A stretch of DNA of 64,000 nucleotides from Bacteroidales bacterium (GTDB taxonomy: Bacteria > Bacteroidota > Bacteroidia > Bacteroidales > UBA932), in the NCBI GenBank assembly GCA_017427885.1, contig JAFRRW010000011.1, forward strand, positions 248,001-312,000, in the 5' to 3' direction. Shown here piece after piece: positions 8,158 to 19,914 of this stretch (within the stretch, counting starts at the first letter, position 1; each line of letters begins with the position of its first letter). The notes beneath the pieces were generated by a model. The model saw nothing but the letters and a program-made list of their open reading frames with translations. It did not search any database and was not told the DNA's origin. The position numbers were made by a program, and so were the translations under genes.

Positions 8158-9348
8158 TTATGATTTCTGTCTCGCAAGTCCTATGTAGATGGATGAAAGC
8201 ATAGTGAAAACGTAAGCCTGGATGAAGGAAATGAGGAGTTCCAGACAGTCCAGGAAGATACCGAAGAACAGGGACACCAATCCCATCGACCCCGTCAGCA
8301 CGGCCCCGTATTTCGCCATGATGAAGATGAGGCACACCACGCAGAGTATCTGGATGTGGCCTGCCAGCATATTGGCGAAAAGCCTTATGGTGAGGGAAAC
8401 CGGTTTCATCATGGCGCTGAACACCTCGATGACCGGCATGATGGGTTTGAGGAAGGAGGGGACGTCGGGGGCGAAAATCTCCTTGTAGTAGTGTTTCGAG
8501 CCGGTGGCGTTGACAATGATGAAAGTAAACAGGGCCAGCACCATCGTGCAGGCGATGTTGCCGGTAAGGTTGGCTCCCCCGGGGAAGAAGGGGATGATGC
8601 CGAGAAAATTGTTCAGTATGATGAACAGGAAGGCCATGATGAGATATGGGGAATACTTACGGTAATCCTCCTCTCCGATATTCTCCCTGGCCATTTCGTG
8701 GATCATCATCACGACGGGTTCCATGAAGGCGGCGATGCCCGACGGGGCCTCGTTGAGGGAATCGTGCTTCCTGTACCACCGGGCCGTCGCAAGGATGACC
8801 ACCAGAAGAAGGATACCGCTCATTATCAGCGACAGCACATTCTTCGTGATCGACAGGTCCAGCGGACGGTACTCGCTCCCGTCCGGCGCCCTTTCCACCA
8901 CCTTCCCTTCGTGGGCCGAACCCTCCGGCCCCATATAAAACCCCTCGTATCCTTCTCCCTCCAGCTTCTTCGAACTGAATAAGTGCCAGCCCGAATACTT
9001 CGACCTCACTATCACAGGCAGGTACAACTCAACCTTCCTGTCCTTCCCCCAATCCAGTATATGCCATTCATAGGCATCTCTCACGTGTCCGAAAATAATC
9101 TCCGGCAGGTCGATTTCCTCCTCCTGAACTGCTGCTCCGGCAGGTTCCGTCCCGCCCGGCGAAAGATTTTGGGAGAGGCCGGGCTCAGCCGGAACCTGTC
9201 CGTCGCCGACAACTGCAACCTCTTCCGTCCGGTCAGACTTCTGTCCGGACGAACTTTTTCCTAAATCTTCCGTGAGGACGGCAGAAGCCTGACCGGACGA
9301 TACGAAGGCCAGTAATGAAAGCGAAAGTATGAGCAGTAACCTTTTCAT
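8158..9348 (-). CDS. atpB: F0F1 ATP synthase subunit a, with long exported N-terminus
   Basis: 396-residue membrane channel subunit of F0. A cleavable-looking signal sequence (MKRLLLILSLSLLAFVSSGQ) and about 150 residues of periplasmic extension precede the five or six membrane helices; this extension is usual in Bacteroidota and absent in Escherichia coli. The essential Arg of the proton path is in PVSLTIRLFANMLAGHI. The start overlaps the atpC stop by four bases. The extension contains a low-complexity stretch (about residues 30-75, rich in S, G, E and P) of unknown role. Confidence 0.95.
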   Translation of the reverse strand: MKRLLLILSLSLLAFVSSGQASAVLTEDLGKSSSGQKSDRTEEVAVVGDGQVPAEPGLSQNLSPGGTEPAGAAVQEEEIDLPEIIFGHVRDAYEWHILDWGKDRKVELYLPVIVRSKYSGWHLFSSKKLEGEGYEGFYMGPEGSAHEGKVVERAPDGSEYRPLDLSITKNVLSLIMSGILLLVVILATARWYRKHDSLNEAPSGIAAFMEPVVMMIHEMARENIGEEDYRKYSPYLIMAFLFIILNNFLGIIPFFPGGANLTGNIACTMVLALFTFIIVNATGSKHYYKEIFAPDVPSFLKPIMPVIEVFSAMMKPVSLTIRLFANMLAGHIQILCVVCLIFIMAKYGAVLTGSMGLVSLFFGIFLDCLELLISFIQAYVFTMLSSIYIGLARQKS

Positions 9349-9599
9349 TCTTCCACGCAGGCAACGACTTTGTTCTCAAAAACTTCCACGAACCCGGAGC
9401 TGATTTTCAGCGCCCCTTCCTTACCGTCGAGCCTCCATCGTATCTCTCCGCCGGAAAGGGAAGAGACCAGCGGGGCGTGGTTCCACAGGACCTCGAAAGC
9501 ACCGGCACTCCCCGGAAGGAACACGCAGTCAACCTGCCCCTTCTTCAGAGTCCTTTCCGGTGAAAGGATTTCCAGATATATGGTCCCTTTGTCCTCCAT
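9345..9599 (-). CDS. atpC: F0F1 ATP synthase subunit epsilon, short form
   Basis: 84-residue subunit consisting only of the N-terminal beta-sandwich (YLEILSPERTLKKGQVDCVF... FEVLWNHAPLVSSLSGG). The C-terminal two-helix arm that inhibits ATP hydrolysis in many bacteria is missing, as is common in Bacteroidota. It connects gamma to the c-ring. It overlaps atpB by four bases and follows atpD by six. Confidence 0.92.
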   Translation of the reverse strand: MEDKGTIYLEILSPERTLKKGQVDCVFLPGSAGAFEVLWNHAPLVSSLSGGEIRWRLDGKEGALKISSGFVEVFENKVVACVEE

Positions 9600-9605
9600 C
9601 GCGCC

Positions 9606-11138
<1,533 letters not shown>

Positions 11139-11208
11139 CTAACTTGTAAAATTGCATAAAAATCCGCACAAAAGCAAATCAGATTCCACCCTCTGTTTTA
11201 TTATGTAA

Positions 11209-12591
<1,383 letters not shown>

Positions 12592-12613
12592 TTCCTTCCA
12601 GGAAAAAATAATC

Positions 12614-12654
12614 AAGGCCGGCTCCTTATTCTTCGGGGCCGGCCTTCTTGTTCG
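12614..12654 (+). terminator. Intrinsic terminator after eno
   Basis: A 9-bp stem AAGGCCGGC/GCCGGCCTT (12614-12622 and 12638-12646) is followed by CTTGTT. It lies 22 nt past the eno stop and just before the convergent amidase gene, so it may serve both strands. Confidence 0.75.
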
Positions 12655-12664
12655 GTCACACCCG

Positions 12665-13522
12665 TCAAAGCGGGCGGACTATCTTGATGCCTGCAATTGA
12701 TTTCGGGCGGGACAGGACATAGGCGGAAACCGAGCGGTCGTCCACGACGACCTTCCCTGCAGTGGTCGATGCGTGGATGAAACCGGTGACCCCGTCGTGA
12801 CGGAGGGCTATCCCCACGTGGGAAATATCCAGTCCCTCGACTTTCGAGACAAAACAGATGATGTCGCCGTCACGGATGAAACGTTCTGCCCGGGCGACCT
12901 CAGAAGAGGGGATATATGTCATAGGGTCCTTGTTGAGTGACGCTTCCACGTCCCTGATTGCCTGAATGTTGTCTTCATTGATGTGAGGATAGGACCCGGA
13001 GTGTGACGACATGAATGATATAGGGTGGTTATAGACCTTCCCTCCCGCTTCCGTCGTCTTATCATCCAATATTCCAATCCTCTCCCCCTGGCGGATCCAC
13101 TCCGTGGTGTAATGGACCCGGCTGGCATAGCCGTCCACGACACCGCCGCGGTACCTCATCCGCCTTACGTTCCCGGCAAAATCATCGAAACCGGCATCAT
13201 TCCCACATTCCTTCACCGTCCTGGCGAGATTCAGGCAGGCCTCGACGAATATGATGCAGTCGGTTTTCTCGAGCGGCAGCCTGAACACCTCTTCTTCACC
13301 TTCGTCTAATATACCTCCGACATAGGGGACACCTAGCATCGCCTTTGCGGCTTCCGCGGTCATTTCCCCCATATCTCCGCTTTTCAGCGATGCCATCACC
13401 CTTCCCGCAACCGCCCTGTCCTCCGCCGTCGCGACAAATGAAGAATCGGCGGCGGGACTGCCGTTCCGGGCACCGCAGGCGCACTGCCACAGCAATGGGA
13501 TGATATAGAACAGGAATCTCAT
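12665..13522 (-). CDS. DUF1460 protein, N-acetylmuramoyl-L-alanine amidase-like (NlpC/P60-related fold)
   Basis: 285-residue exported protein. The N-terminus MRFLFYIIPLLWQCACGARN is a signal peptide with cysteines that could serve as a lipobox, though the match is poor. The presumed nucleophile is Cys89 in KTDCIIFVEACLN, and the partner His lies in GLDISHVGIALRHDG near residue 230; this Cys/His arrangement is that of the DUF1460 group of cell-wall amidase-like enzymes. It is the last gene of a six-gene run, eight bases after the third esterase. Substrate is inferred to be peptidoglycan or a related amide; direct activity is not proven by the sequence. Confidence 0.75.
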   Translation of the reverse strand: MRFLFYIIPLLWQCACGARNGSPAADSSFVATAEDRAVAGRVMASLKSGDMGEMTAEAAKAMLGVPYVGGILDEGEEEVFRLPLEKTDCIIFVEACLNLARTVKECGNDAGFDDFAGNVRRMRYRGGVVDGYASRVHYTTEWIRQGERIGILDDKTTEAGGKVYNHPISFMSSHSGSYPHINEDNIQAIRDVEASLNKDPMTYIPSSEVARAERFIRDGDIICFVSKVEGLDISHVGIALRHDGVTGFIHASTTAGKVVVDDRSVSAYVLSRPKSIAGIKIVRPL

Positions 13523-13530
13523 AATTCAGA

Positions 13531-14919
13531 TCATTTCATCCTGCTGTCGGCGAAGGAAATGTACTGCTCCCAGTCCCAATCGGTAATGTCGTGCTTACCG
13601 GTGCGGACGTGATAGCCGACGAAGCCGTCCTTGAGAGGGGTGTCGGCCTTGGGGAAGCCCTTGAACAGGAGAGCATCGGAGATGACATTTCCCCTGTCTC
13701 GCGCCGGACCGCTGACCGTACCTCCGTTGAACTCGTTCGTAATGGCATATCCGCTCACGCGCTTATACCCTTCAGAAACGGGTTCTGCAAGGTCCGGGTC
13801 GGTCACGAGTCCCTTCTCCCCATACAATACGAAGGCCGGAGAGGCCAGTTTACCGGAAAGGAACTCCCCGTGGGGATCGGCCCAGATGTCTTCCGCGGCG
13901 CTGGAAATGTACACGGGCCTCGGCGCAATCAGGGCTATGAGGAAATGCTGGTCGAAGGGGAGGGTGTTCTCGTCGTCGGCATACCTGTCGAATTCAGGGG
14001 TGAACCACTGGGGGAAGTTCTGCCGGACCGCGGCCAGCGTCTCTCCTATCTTTCTGCGGGAAAAAGCGGCCCCGCAGCAGCCGGAGCAACTGGACACCGC
14101 CATCGCGAAACGCCTGTCCATCGCGGCGGCCCAGAGGGACGTCTTGCCCAGACGGGAATGGCCCACAACGGCAATCCTGCCAGGATCGAGGGCCGGATCG
14201 GTCACGAGATAGTCCATCGCACAGCTCAGTCCCCAGGCCCAGGCGCAGATGTTACCCCAGTCTTTCCCAAATGGAAGGATGCCGCTGGCAGGATGTCCTG
14301 GGATGTCGGGGGTCATCTCCTCGTAGAAAACCGTAGCCAGGGCATAGCCGGCATCCATCAGCCTCTCCACCGGCCACCTCGACGATGCGGCTCCCCTCTC
14401 GGGTATGCCGATGAAACGGGTGGTATCAATCTTCTCCGGGTCAAAGACTGTGATTCCCGGATCGTCGTTGATGGTATGGTTCCCCTGGAAATTAAGGCCG
14501 AGGAAAGCCGGAACGGGACCGGTCTTACCATTGGGAACGTACATCAACATAGTGAAGGATTGGCTCTCGTCAGCATTCAGGAAGACCGTCACCTCCTTCC
14601 TGGTGGCCTTCCCGCCTATCGCCCCGGAGTCCTCGTTGCCAACTTTGAAATGCAGGTCCTTAGGATGCTCCGGCATATGGCCGTACATCTCCTTCTGGAG
14701 CATCTCCAGGATATCCGCACGCCTTTCTTCCCATTGCTTTACGGTCGTTATGGGAGTCCCGTCACCGGAAACGAGGAAATCCGGAATGGAATAGCGGGGG
14801 ATGGCGGTTTCGTCATAGGTGGCGATGGCGCCGTAATTGACCGGTTCGGGTTCCTGCGCCCTGACGCAGACGGAAAGGGCGAAAGCCAGGAAAACCGGGA
14901 GTATTACCTTCTGAATCAT
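13531..14919 (-). CDS. CE15-like glucuronyl esterase, paralogue 3 of 3
   Basis: 462-residue secreted alpha/beta hydrolase. The ATG at 14919 opens a good signal peptide (MIQKVILPVFLAFALSVCVRA); a longer in-frame extension would start before the previous stop and is not needed. The nucleophile serine is in GHSRLGKTSLW and the catalytic His is in YHVRTGKHDITDWDWEQY. A conserved Asp lies in AAEDIWADPHGEF. In CE15 enzymes this fold cleaves the ester between 4-O-methyl-glucuronic acid of xylan and lignin alcohols. The canonical acid position after the SG of CSGCCGAAFSRR is Cys, where several bacterial CE15 enzymes have Glu, so the Asp above may be the working acid. Eleven bases from its paralogue. 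Confidence 0.82.
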   Translation of the reverse strand: MIQKVILPVFLAFALSVCVRAQEPEPVNYGAIATYDETAIPRYSIPDFLVSGDGTPITTVKQWEERRADILEMLQKEMYGHMPEHPKDLHFKVGNEDSGAIGGKATRKEVTVFLNADESQSFTMLMYVPNGKTGPVPAFLGLNFQGNHTINDDPGITVFDPEKIDTTRFIGIPERGAASSRWPVERLMDAGYALATVFYEEMTPDIPGHPASGILPFGKDWGNICAWAWGLSCAMDYLVTDPALDPGRIAVVGHSRLGKTSLWAAAMDRRFAMAVSSCSGCCGAAFSRRKIGETLAAVRQNFPQWFTPEFDRYADDENTLPFDQHFLIALIAPRPVYISSAAEDIWADPHGEFLSGKLASPAFVLYGEKGLVTDPDLAEPVSEGYKRVSGYAITNEFNGGTVSGPARDRGNVISDALLFKGFPKADTPLKDGFVGYHVRTGKHDITDWDWEQYISFADSRMK

Positions 14920-14930
14920 ACTGCAATCTT

Positions 14931-16313
14931 CTATTTCATCCTTTTGTCGGCAAAAGCTATATACTGCTGCCAATCCCAATATGTTATGTCGTGGAATCCG
15001 GAACGGACGTGGTAGCCGACTAAGCCGTCCTGCAAGGGCGTATCGGCCTTGGGGTAACCCTTAAGGAGGATGGCGTCCGAAATGACGTTGCCTCCGTCCC
15101 TGGCGGGGCCGTTCGTCGTCCCTTCATTGTCCTCATCAGTGACGTAACCGCTGACGGGAACGTAACCGGCCGGCACGGGTTCGGTCCTGACGGGATCGGT
15201 CACCAGGCCCTTCTCCCCGTAAAGTGCGAATACCGGAGAAGCCATCCTGCCGGACAGGAACTCTCCGTGGGGGTCAGCCCAGATATCCTGGGTGGCGCTG
15301 CCGATGTAAACAGGCCTGGGAGCAATGGCGGCGATAAGGAAATGCTGGTCGAAAGGAAGGGCTTCCTCGTTGTCACCGTATTTGCAGAAACCAGGAGTAA
15401 ACCAATGAGGGATGACGTCACGGATGGCGGCCAGGGTCTCTCCCATCATACGGCGGGAGAAGGCCGCTCCGCAGCAACCCGAACAACTGGAAATGGCCAT
15501 CGCGAAGCGTTTGTCCATCGCAGCAGCCCAAAGGGACGTCTTGCCGAGACGGGAATGACCTATGACGGCAATCTTTCCCGGATCAAGGGCCGGATCGGTC
15601 ACGAGATAGTCCATCGCACAGCTAAGGCCCCAAGCCCAGGCGCAGATGGTTCCCCAGTCTTCCCCGAAGGGATGGATGCCGTCGGTAGCGTGATCAGGCA
15701 CATCGGGTGTCATCTCCTCATAGAATATGGTTGCGAGGGCATATCCCGAATCCATTATCATATCCACGGGCCATCTTGAAGATACATAGCCCCTTTCGTG
15801 GGGGTCGCCGAAACGGGTGACGACCTTCAAGGTGTCATATATCGAGATTCCGGGATCGTCGCATATGGTGTGGTTGCCGCAGAAATTCAAACCCAGGAAG
15901 GCCGGAACGGGACTCTTTCTCCCATTAGGAACATACATCAGCATCGTGAAGGATATGCTCTCGTCGGCATTCATGAACACTTTCACTTCCTTGCGGGTGG
16001 CTTTACCGCCGATGGCTGCCTCATCCACATTCCCTACCTTGAAATGCAGGTCCTTCGGATGCTCCGGCATATATCCGTACATCTCTTTCTGGAGCATATC
16101 CAATATTTCGGCGCGCCTTTTCTCCCACTGGCCCACGTTCGTTACCTGAGTGCCGTCAGTCATCTCCAGCACATCCGGGATGACATAGGGAGGTATGGTC
16201 ATTTCATCGTAATCAGCCTCCAGTCCGTAATTCCTGACAGGCTTGGACTCCTGCGCCGATGCGGAGAATGCAAGGACGAGGACGGCGATGGATGAAATCA
16301 GCAACTTGTTCAT
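14931..16313 (-). CDS. CE15-like glucuronyl esterase, paralogue 2 of 3
   Basis: 460 residues with signal peptide MNKLLISSIAVLVLAFSASA. The motifs match its neighbours: GHSRLGKTSLWAAAMDKRFA with the nucleophile, CSGCCGAAFSRR, TQDIWADPHGEF and YHVRSGFHDITYWDWQQY with the His. Long stretches are identical to paralogue 3, showing recent tandem duplication. The gap to paralogue 1 is a single base. The expected role is removal of uronic-acid esters from plant cell-wall glycans in the periplasm or outside the cell. Confidence 0.82.
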   Translation of the reverse strand: MNKLLISSIAVLVLAFSASAQESKPVRNYGLEADYDEMTIPPYVIPDVLEMTDGTQVTNVGQWEKRRAEILDMLQKEMYGYMPEHPKDLHFKVGNVDEAAIGGKATRKEVKVFMNADESISFTMLMYVPNGRKSPVPAFLGLNFCGNHTICDDPGISIYDTLKVVTRFGDPHERGYVSSRWPVDMIMDSGYALATIFYEEMTPDVPDHATDGIHPFGEDWGTICAWAWGLSCAMDYLVTDPALDPGKIAVIGHSRLGKTSLWAAAMDKRFAMAISSCSGCCGAAFSRRMMGETLAAIRDVIPHWFTPGFCKYGDNEEALPFDQHFLIAAIAPRPVYIGSATQDIWADPHGEFLSGRMASPVFALYGEKGLVTDPVRTEPVPAGYVPVSGYVTDEDNEGTTNGPARDGGNVISDAILLKGYPKADTPLQDGLVGYHVRSGFHDITYWDWQQYIAFADKRMK

Positions 16314-16314
16314 A

Positions 16315-17643
16315 TCATTTCAATCTTCTATTCGCAAAAGAGATTATCTGCTCCCAGTCCCAAGACGTGATGTCGTGGACTCCGGTACGCATGTGATAGC
16401 CGATGTATCCGTCCTGGAGAGGGGTGTCGGCCCGGGGGAAACCTTTGAGCAGGATGGCATCGGAAACCGCGTTCCCTCCGTCCCGCGCAGGGCCCTTGGC
16501 GGTACTGTATGTATCGAACATCCTATAACCGCTCACCGGAACGTAACCTTCAGGCAACGGCTCAGTAAGCACAGGATCGGTCACAAGGCCCTTTTTACCA
16601 TATAATGAATAGACGGGAGATGCAAGTCTGCAGGAAAGGAATTCTCCGTGAGGGTCGGCCTGGACGTCTTCCGTGGCATCGGTGATATACACCGGCCTGG
16701 GAGCGATGGAAGCAATCAGGAAATGCTGGTCGAAAGGAAGGTATTCCTCCCGGCCGACATATTTGAAAAAAGCCGGAGAGAACCAGTGGACGACGGATAT
16801 GACCTCACCTATCCTCCTGCGGAACAGCGCGGCCCCGCAGCAGCCAGAGCAGCTGGACACTGCCATCGCGAAGCGCCTGTCCATCGCGGCGGCCCAAAGG
16901 GCCGTCTTGCCAAGGCGGGAATGGCCTATGACGGCGATCCTTCCCTTGTCAAGGTCCGGATCTTTCACAAGATAATCCATCGCGCGACTCAGGCCCCAGG
17001 CCCAGATGCAGGCCGTCCCCGGGCCCTCGTCCGTATAGTGGCCCGATTCCTCATAGTCAGGGGCGATCTCTTCATAATAAACTGTGGCCAGGGCATACCC
17101 GGAATCCACTATCATCTCCACAGGCCAACGGTAAGACTGCGCCCCCCTTGCCTTCGGCGCCCCGAATCTGGTGACCAGGTTCAGGGTATCATACAACGAG
17201 ATTCCCGGGTCGTCACAAACAGTATGATTCCCCTGGAAGTTAAGGCCCAGGAAGGCCGGCACCGGCCCCCTCCTTTCATTCGGAACATACAACAGCATCG
17301 TGAATGAAACGCTCCCGTCGGCGGAAAGGAACACTTTCACTTCCTTGCGGGTGGCTTTTCCGCCAAGGGCCGATTCATCCACGTTCCCCACCTCGAAATG
17401 CAAGCCCGCGGGACGTGCCGGCATATGGCCGTACATCTCTTTCTGATAGGCCTCCAGGATGTCCCGGCGCCTCTTTTCCCATTGCCTCACACTTGTAACC
17501 GGAGAGCCGTCGTCCTTCGCGAGTACATCGGGAATCATGTATGGGGCTATTGCCATCTCATCGCAGTTTTTCCAGTCGTCCTGGGCTCCGGCCGAGACGG
17601 CCAGGGCCAGAATGGCGATGACTGAAAAGACTGCCTTTTTCAT
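16315..17643 (-). CDS. CE15-like glucuronyl esterase, paralogue 1 of 3
   Basis: 442 residues with signal peptide MKKAVFSVIAILALAVSAGA. It carries GHSRLGKTALWAAAMDRRFA, CSGCCGAALFRR, and YHMRTGVHDITSWDWEQI. It is the most diverged of the three: it is shorter by about 20 residues, mostly N-terminal to the nucleophile and before the loop that follows the CSGCC segment, and it reads TEDVQADPHGEF where the others have DIWADPHGEF. Different loops could mean different substrate side groups. It starts eight bases after queF. Confidence 0.82.
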   Translation of the reverse strand: MKKAVFSVIAILALAVSAGAQDDWKNCDEMAIAPYMIPDVLAKDDGSPVTSVRQWEKRRRDILEAYQKEMYGHMPARPAGLHFEVGNVDESALGGKATRKEVKVFLSADGSVSFTMLLYVPNERRGPVPAFLGLNFQGNHTVCDDPGISLYDTLNLVTRFGAPKARGAQSYRWPVEMIVDSGYALATVYYEEIAPDYEESGHYTDEGPGTACIWAWGLSRAMDYLVKDPDLDKGRIAVIGHSRLGKTALWAAAMDRRFAMAVSSCSGCCGAALFRRRIGEVISVVHWFSPAFFKYVGREEYLPFDQHFLIASIAPRPVYITDATEDVQADPHGEFLSCRLASPVYSLYGKKGLVTDPVLTEPLPEGYVPVSGYRMFDTYSTAKGPARDGGNAVSDAILLKGFPRADTPLQDGYIGYHMRTGVHDITSWDWEQIISFANRRLK

Positions 17644-17651
17644 AGCGACTC

Positions 17652-18107
17652 CTATTCGTGGGTGGCAAACCTGCTGGCCGCCAGTTGTTCGTACTTCGTT
17701 CCGGGACGGCCGTAGTTGGCATAGGGGAAGATGCTGATGCCTCCGCGGGGTTTGAAGAAACCGGTGACCTCGATGTATTTGGGATCCATCAATTTGATCA
17801 GGTCCCTCATTATGGTGTTCACGCAGTCTTCGTGGAACCCCCCGTGGTTGCGGAAGGAGAAAAGGTAGAGCTTGAGGCTCTTACTCTCCACCATCCTCCT
17901 GTCGGGTATGTAGTTGATGAGGATCTCACCGAAATCCGGCTGTCCCGTAATGGGGCAGAGGGTGGTGAATTCGGGGCAGTTGAACCGCACCCAATAGTCT
18001 TTTTCCGGAAACTTGTTCTCGAATGTCTCAAGGACTCCCGGGTCGTAGTCCATACTGTATTTAGTGAAGTTGCCCAGGGCTTTCAGTCCCTCGTCTTTCC
18101 TCTCCAT
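17652..18107 (-). CDS. queF: NADPH-dependent 7-cyano-7-deazaguanine reductase
   Basis: 151-residue type I QueF, which reduces preQ0 to preQ1 in queuosine tRNA modification. The ATG at 18107 ([12 protein letters not shown]) is chosen because upstream in-frame codons lie inside the preceding gene. The active-site Cys is in [14 protein letters not shown], and the family motif [16 protein letters not shown] with FHEDCVN supplies the substrate-binding Glu and His. It lies four bases after the queuosine-precursor transporter, which fits a shared pathway. Confidence 0.95.
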   Translation of the reverse strand: MERKDEGLKALGNFTKYSMDYDPGVLETFENKFPEKDYWVRFNCPEFTTLCPITGQPDFGEILINYIPDRRMVESKSLKLYLFSFRNHGGFHEDCVNTIMRDLIKLMDPKYIEVTGFFKPRGGISIFPYANYGRPGTKYEQLAASRFATHE

Positions 18108-18111
18108 ATTT

Positions 18112-18798
18112 CTAAATATCATTAATTCTGAAAGGGTTATACGATATGCCGTCATCAAAGGCATCCTCGCCTTCGACGGCCTTCAATTTCCTGACCACCG
18201 CTCCGGTAACCGGCAGGATGACCATTTCGTAGAGCACCTTGAAACTCACCTGGACCAGCATCATCACTGCAAGGGTCTTCACGGGAGTGCCCCAGAAGGC
18301 GATGGGCATGAAGATAAGGGAATCGCAGAACTCTCCGGCAAAGGAGGAAACGATGGCCCTCCATCCGAAGTTCCTGCCCCCGGATGCAAGTTTCATCTTG
18401 CTGAGGACCAGGGAATTGAGGGTGCTTCCCGCCAGGAAGGCCAGGAGGGAGGCAACCACCACCCTCGGGGCCATGCCGAAGACGAAGTTGAAATGGTCGC
18501 CGCCCTGCCAGAAAGAGGCTGCGGGAAGGGCGACGGATAACAGACCGAACGCCACGACCAGAAGGTTCATGGCGAACGCCACCCAGATTACCAGCCTTGC
18601 CTTACGGTAGCCGTAAACCTCAGTGAAACAGTCATTGAGGATGTACGAAAGCGGAAACACCAGGACGGCGCACGGCAAAGAGATCTTCGTCCCTATGGCG
18701 AAGATCTTAGTTGCCAGGAGATTGCTCGTGATGAGACAGACCGTGAACAACACGGTCATAAAGAGGAATGTCGCGGAAAATCGCGCTTTTGCTTTCAT
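18112..18798 (-). CDS. Queuosine precursor transporter (YhhQ/VUT family)
   Basis: 228-residue inner-membrane protein with about six membrane helices. Family features include the opening helix with [28 protein letters not shown] sequence, [20 protein letters not shown], and [18 protein letters not shown]. These proteins take up preQ0/preQ1 or related deazapurines. It is the first gene of a run that continues into queF and three esterases, and a preQ1-I-like aptamer immediately precedes its ATG. Confidence 0.9.
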   Translation of the reverse strand: MKAKARFSATFLFMTVLFTVCLITSNLLATKIFAIGTKISLPCAVLVFPLSYILNDCFTEVYGYRKARLVIWVAFAMNLLVVAFGLLSVALPAASFWQGGDHFNFVFGMAPRVVVASLLAFLAGSTLNSLVLSKMKLASGGRNFGWRAIVSSFAGEFCDSLIFMPIAFWGTPVKTLAVMMLVQVSFKVLYEMVILPVTGAVVRKLKAVEGEDAFDDGISYNPFRINDI

Positions 18799-18830
18799 GA
18801 TCAGTTTTTTAAGTGGTACCTGCTACACTT
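18799..18830 (-). promoter_or_regulatory. PreQ1-I-like riboswitch aptamer overlapping the start of the queuosine transporter gene
   Basis: On the minus strand the leader reads P1 AAGTG, a 10-nt loop TAGCAGGTAC, P1' CACTT, then AAAAAACTGA ending two bases before the ATG. This is the layout of a preQ1-I aptamer: a small hairpin, an A-rich tail, and a loop-tail pseudoknot. The loop CAG can pair with the tail CTG, a plausible covariation of the UAG/CUA pair in the Bacillus subtilis aptamer, and the last loop base is C, as in the ligand-pairing position. Overlap with the start region suggests translational control. The loop is about two bases shorter than usual. Confidence 0.5.
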
Positions 18831-18861
18831 GATTCCAAAGTGGAATCGCACCGCAAATATA
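18831..18861 (-). promoter_or_regulatory. Promoter -7 box and leader hairpin of the queuosine/esterase run
   Basis: TATATTTG (complement of 18854-18861) is a perfect TAnnTTTG box, placing the start of transcription near 18848, about 50 nt before the ATG. Directly downstream is a hairpin GATTCCA-ctt-TGGAATC (18831-18847), abutting the riboswitch-like element. The hairpin could be an operator or simply an upstream stem of the leader. Confidence 0.6.
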
Positions 18862-18885
18862 GCAAAAGCGGAATAAAAACCGACT

Positions 18886-19902
18886 TTACCGGTTGAATTC
18901 CCTGGCACGGGCCTCAGCCTCCTCCTCAGTTAGGAAACCTCCGTCCTTGACGATGACCTTGTAAGTGAACGTCACCGTCTCGGAAGGATCCAACGTGAGT
19001 TTCACGGGCTCGGGAAGAGTGCTGTCGAAGGGCCTTCCGCCAAGGCTGTTCACGGCGAAAAGGCCGTAGCCGCGGGCGTGGGACCAGGCCGGGAAGTTGG
19101 GATTGTCCTTGGAATCTATGATGAGGATGGATATGTCATCCCCTTCCTTCGTGCCGTTGAGCATCGTCCACTCGGCCCTCTTCGACCATACGTCGTCCCC
19201 CCTGTCTCCGAGACTGTTGACATATTCGCCGTTGATCCCTTCATTGTTGACAACCGCCACTTCCGTAACGTTCCCTTTGGCGTCAGTGTACCTTTCGGGA
19301 TTGTTGGAAGGCTTCTGGAAGGCCCTGTCCACGCGAAGTCCCAGGATGCCCTCCTTGCTCTCGCTCATCACCACGGTGTCCACAGCGGTGAGTTTTGCGG
19401 AACGTATCACCGACCTTTCCGAACCTTTACCTCCAAATATGAAGGTGGTTTCTTCGATGAGAAGGACCTTGCCGTCGTTGTCAACCCAGTTTGAAAGGGT
19501 GACGAGCCGGTTTCCCTTCGCCGACACTATCCTGTCAAAAATGATGGAACCGTAGTTCTTCTTCTGTTCCTGGGGTATGGCGAAGGAATTGTTCCAGAAA
19601 TCCAGCCCGTTGACGTCTCCGAAATTGAACCAGAGTCCCACGTGGTGGGGATGGTCAATGCTCTCGAAGGGCCTGGGCGCCCGGGGATAGCCTCTGGTTA
19701 TATCCTTTCCGGAGGCGGTGAAAACAGGCCAGAGGACAGGCTTGGCCACGTCATCGGGATGGATGTAACTGGTGAAAAGGGTTCCTCCGACGTTCACGTC
19801 CACCTTTCCGACCGCGTCATCGCGGACTAAGGAGACCCTGGCATCCCTGCAGCAGCCGGCAAAGACGGCCAGCAGCGGAAGGACATAAAGCAGTTTCTTC
19901 AT
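18886..19902 (-). CDS. PmoA-like lipoprotein (DUF6807 family)
   Basis: 338-residue lipoprotein; the signal peptide ends in a lipobox (LLAVFAGCC). The body has the PmoA/DUF6807 signature [21 protein letters not shown] near residue 84 and a beta-rich fold. Despite the family nickname, members are not methane monooxygenases; they occur in Bacteroidota sugar-oxidation loci next to Gfo/Idh/MocA oxidoreductases, as here, 12 bases downstream of one. A role in handling an oxidised sugar or glycoside is inferred from that pairing. Confidence 0.78.
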   Translation of the reverse strand: MKKLLYVLPLLAVFAGCCRDARVSLVRDDAVGKVDVNVGGTLFTSYIHPDDVAKPVLWPVFTASGKDITRGYPRAPRPFESIDHPHHVGLWFNFGDVNGLDFWNNSFAIPQEQKKNYGSIIFDRIVSAKGNRLVTLSNWVDNDGKVLLIEETTFIFGGKGSERSVIRSAKLTAVDTVVMSESKEGILGLRVDRAFQKPSNNPERYTDAKGNVTEVAVVNNEGINGEYVNSLGDRGDDVWSKRAEWTMLNGTKEGDDISILIIDSKDNPNFPAWSHARGYGLFAVNSLGGRPFDSTLPEPVKLTLDPSETVTFTYKVIVKDGGFLTEEEAEARAREFNR

Positions 19903-19914
19903 GTCGTTTCGCTT

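Noticed and set aside
18886..19902. PmoA-like name taken as particulate methane monooxygenase
   Set aside because: The protein is a soluble lipoprotein of the DUF6807 kind with no membrane helices of methane monooxygenase and no pmoB or pmoC nearby.
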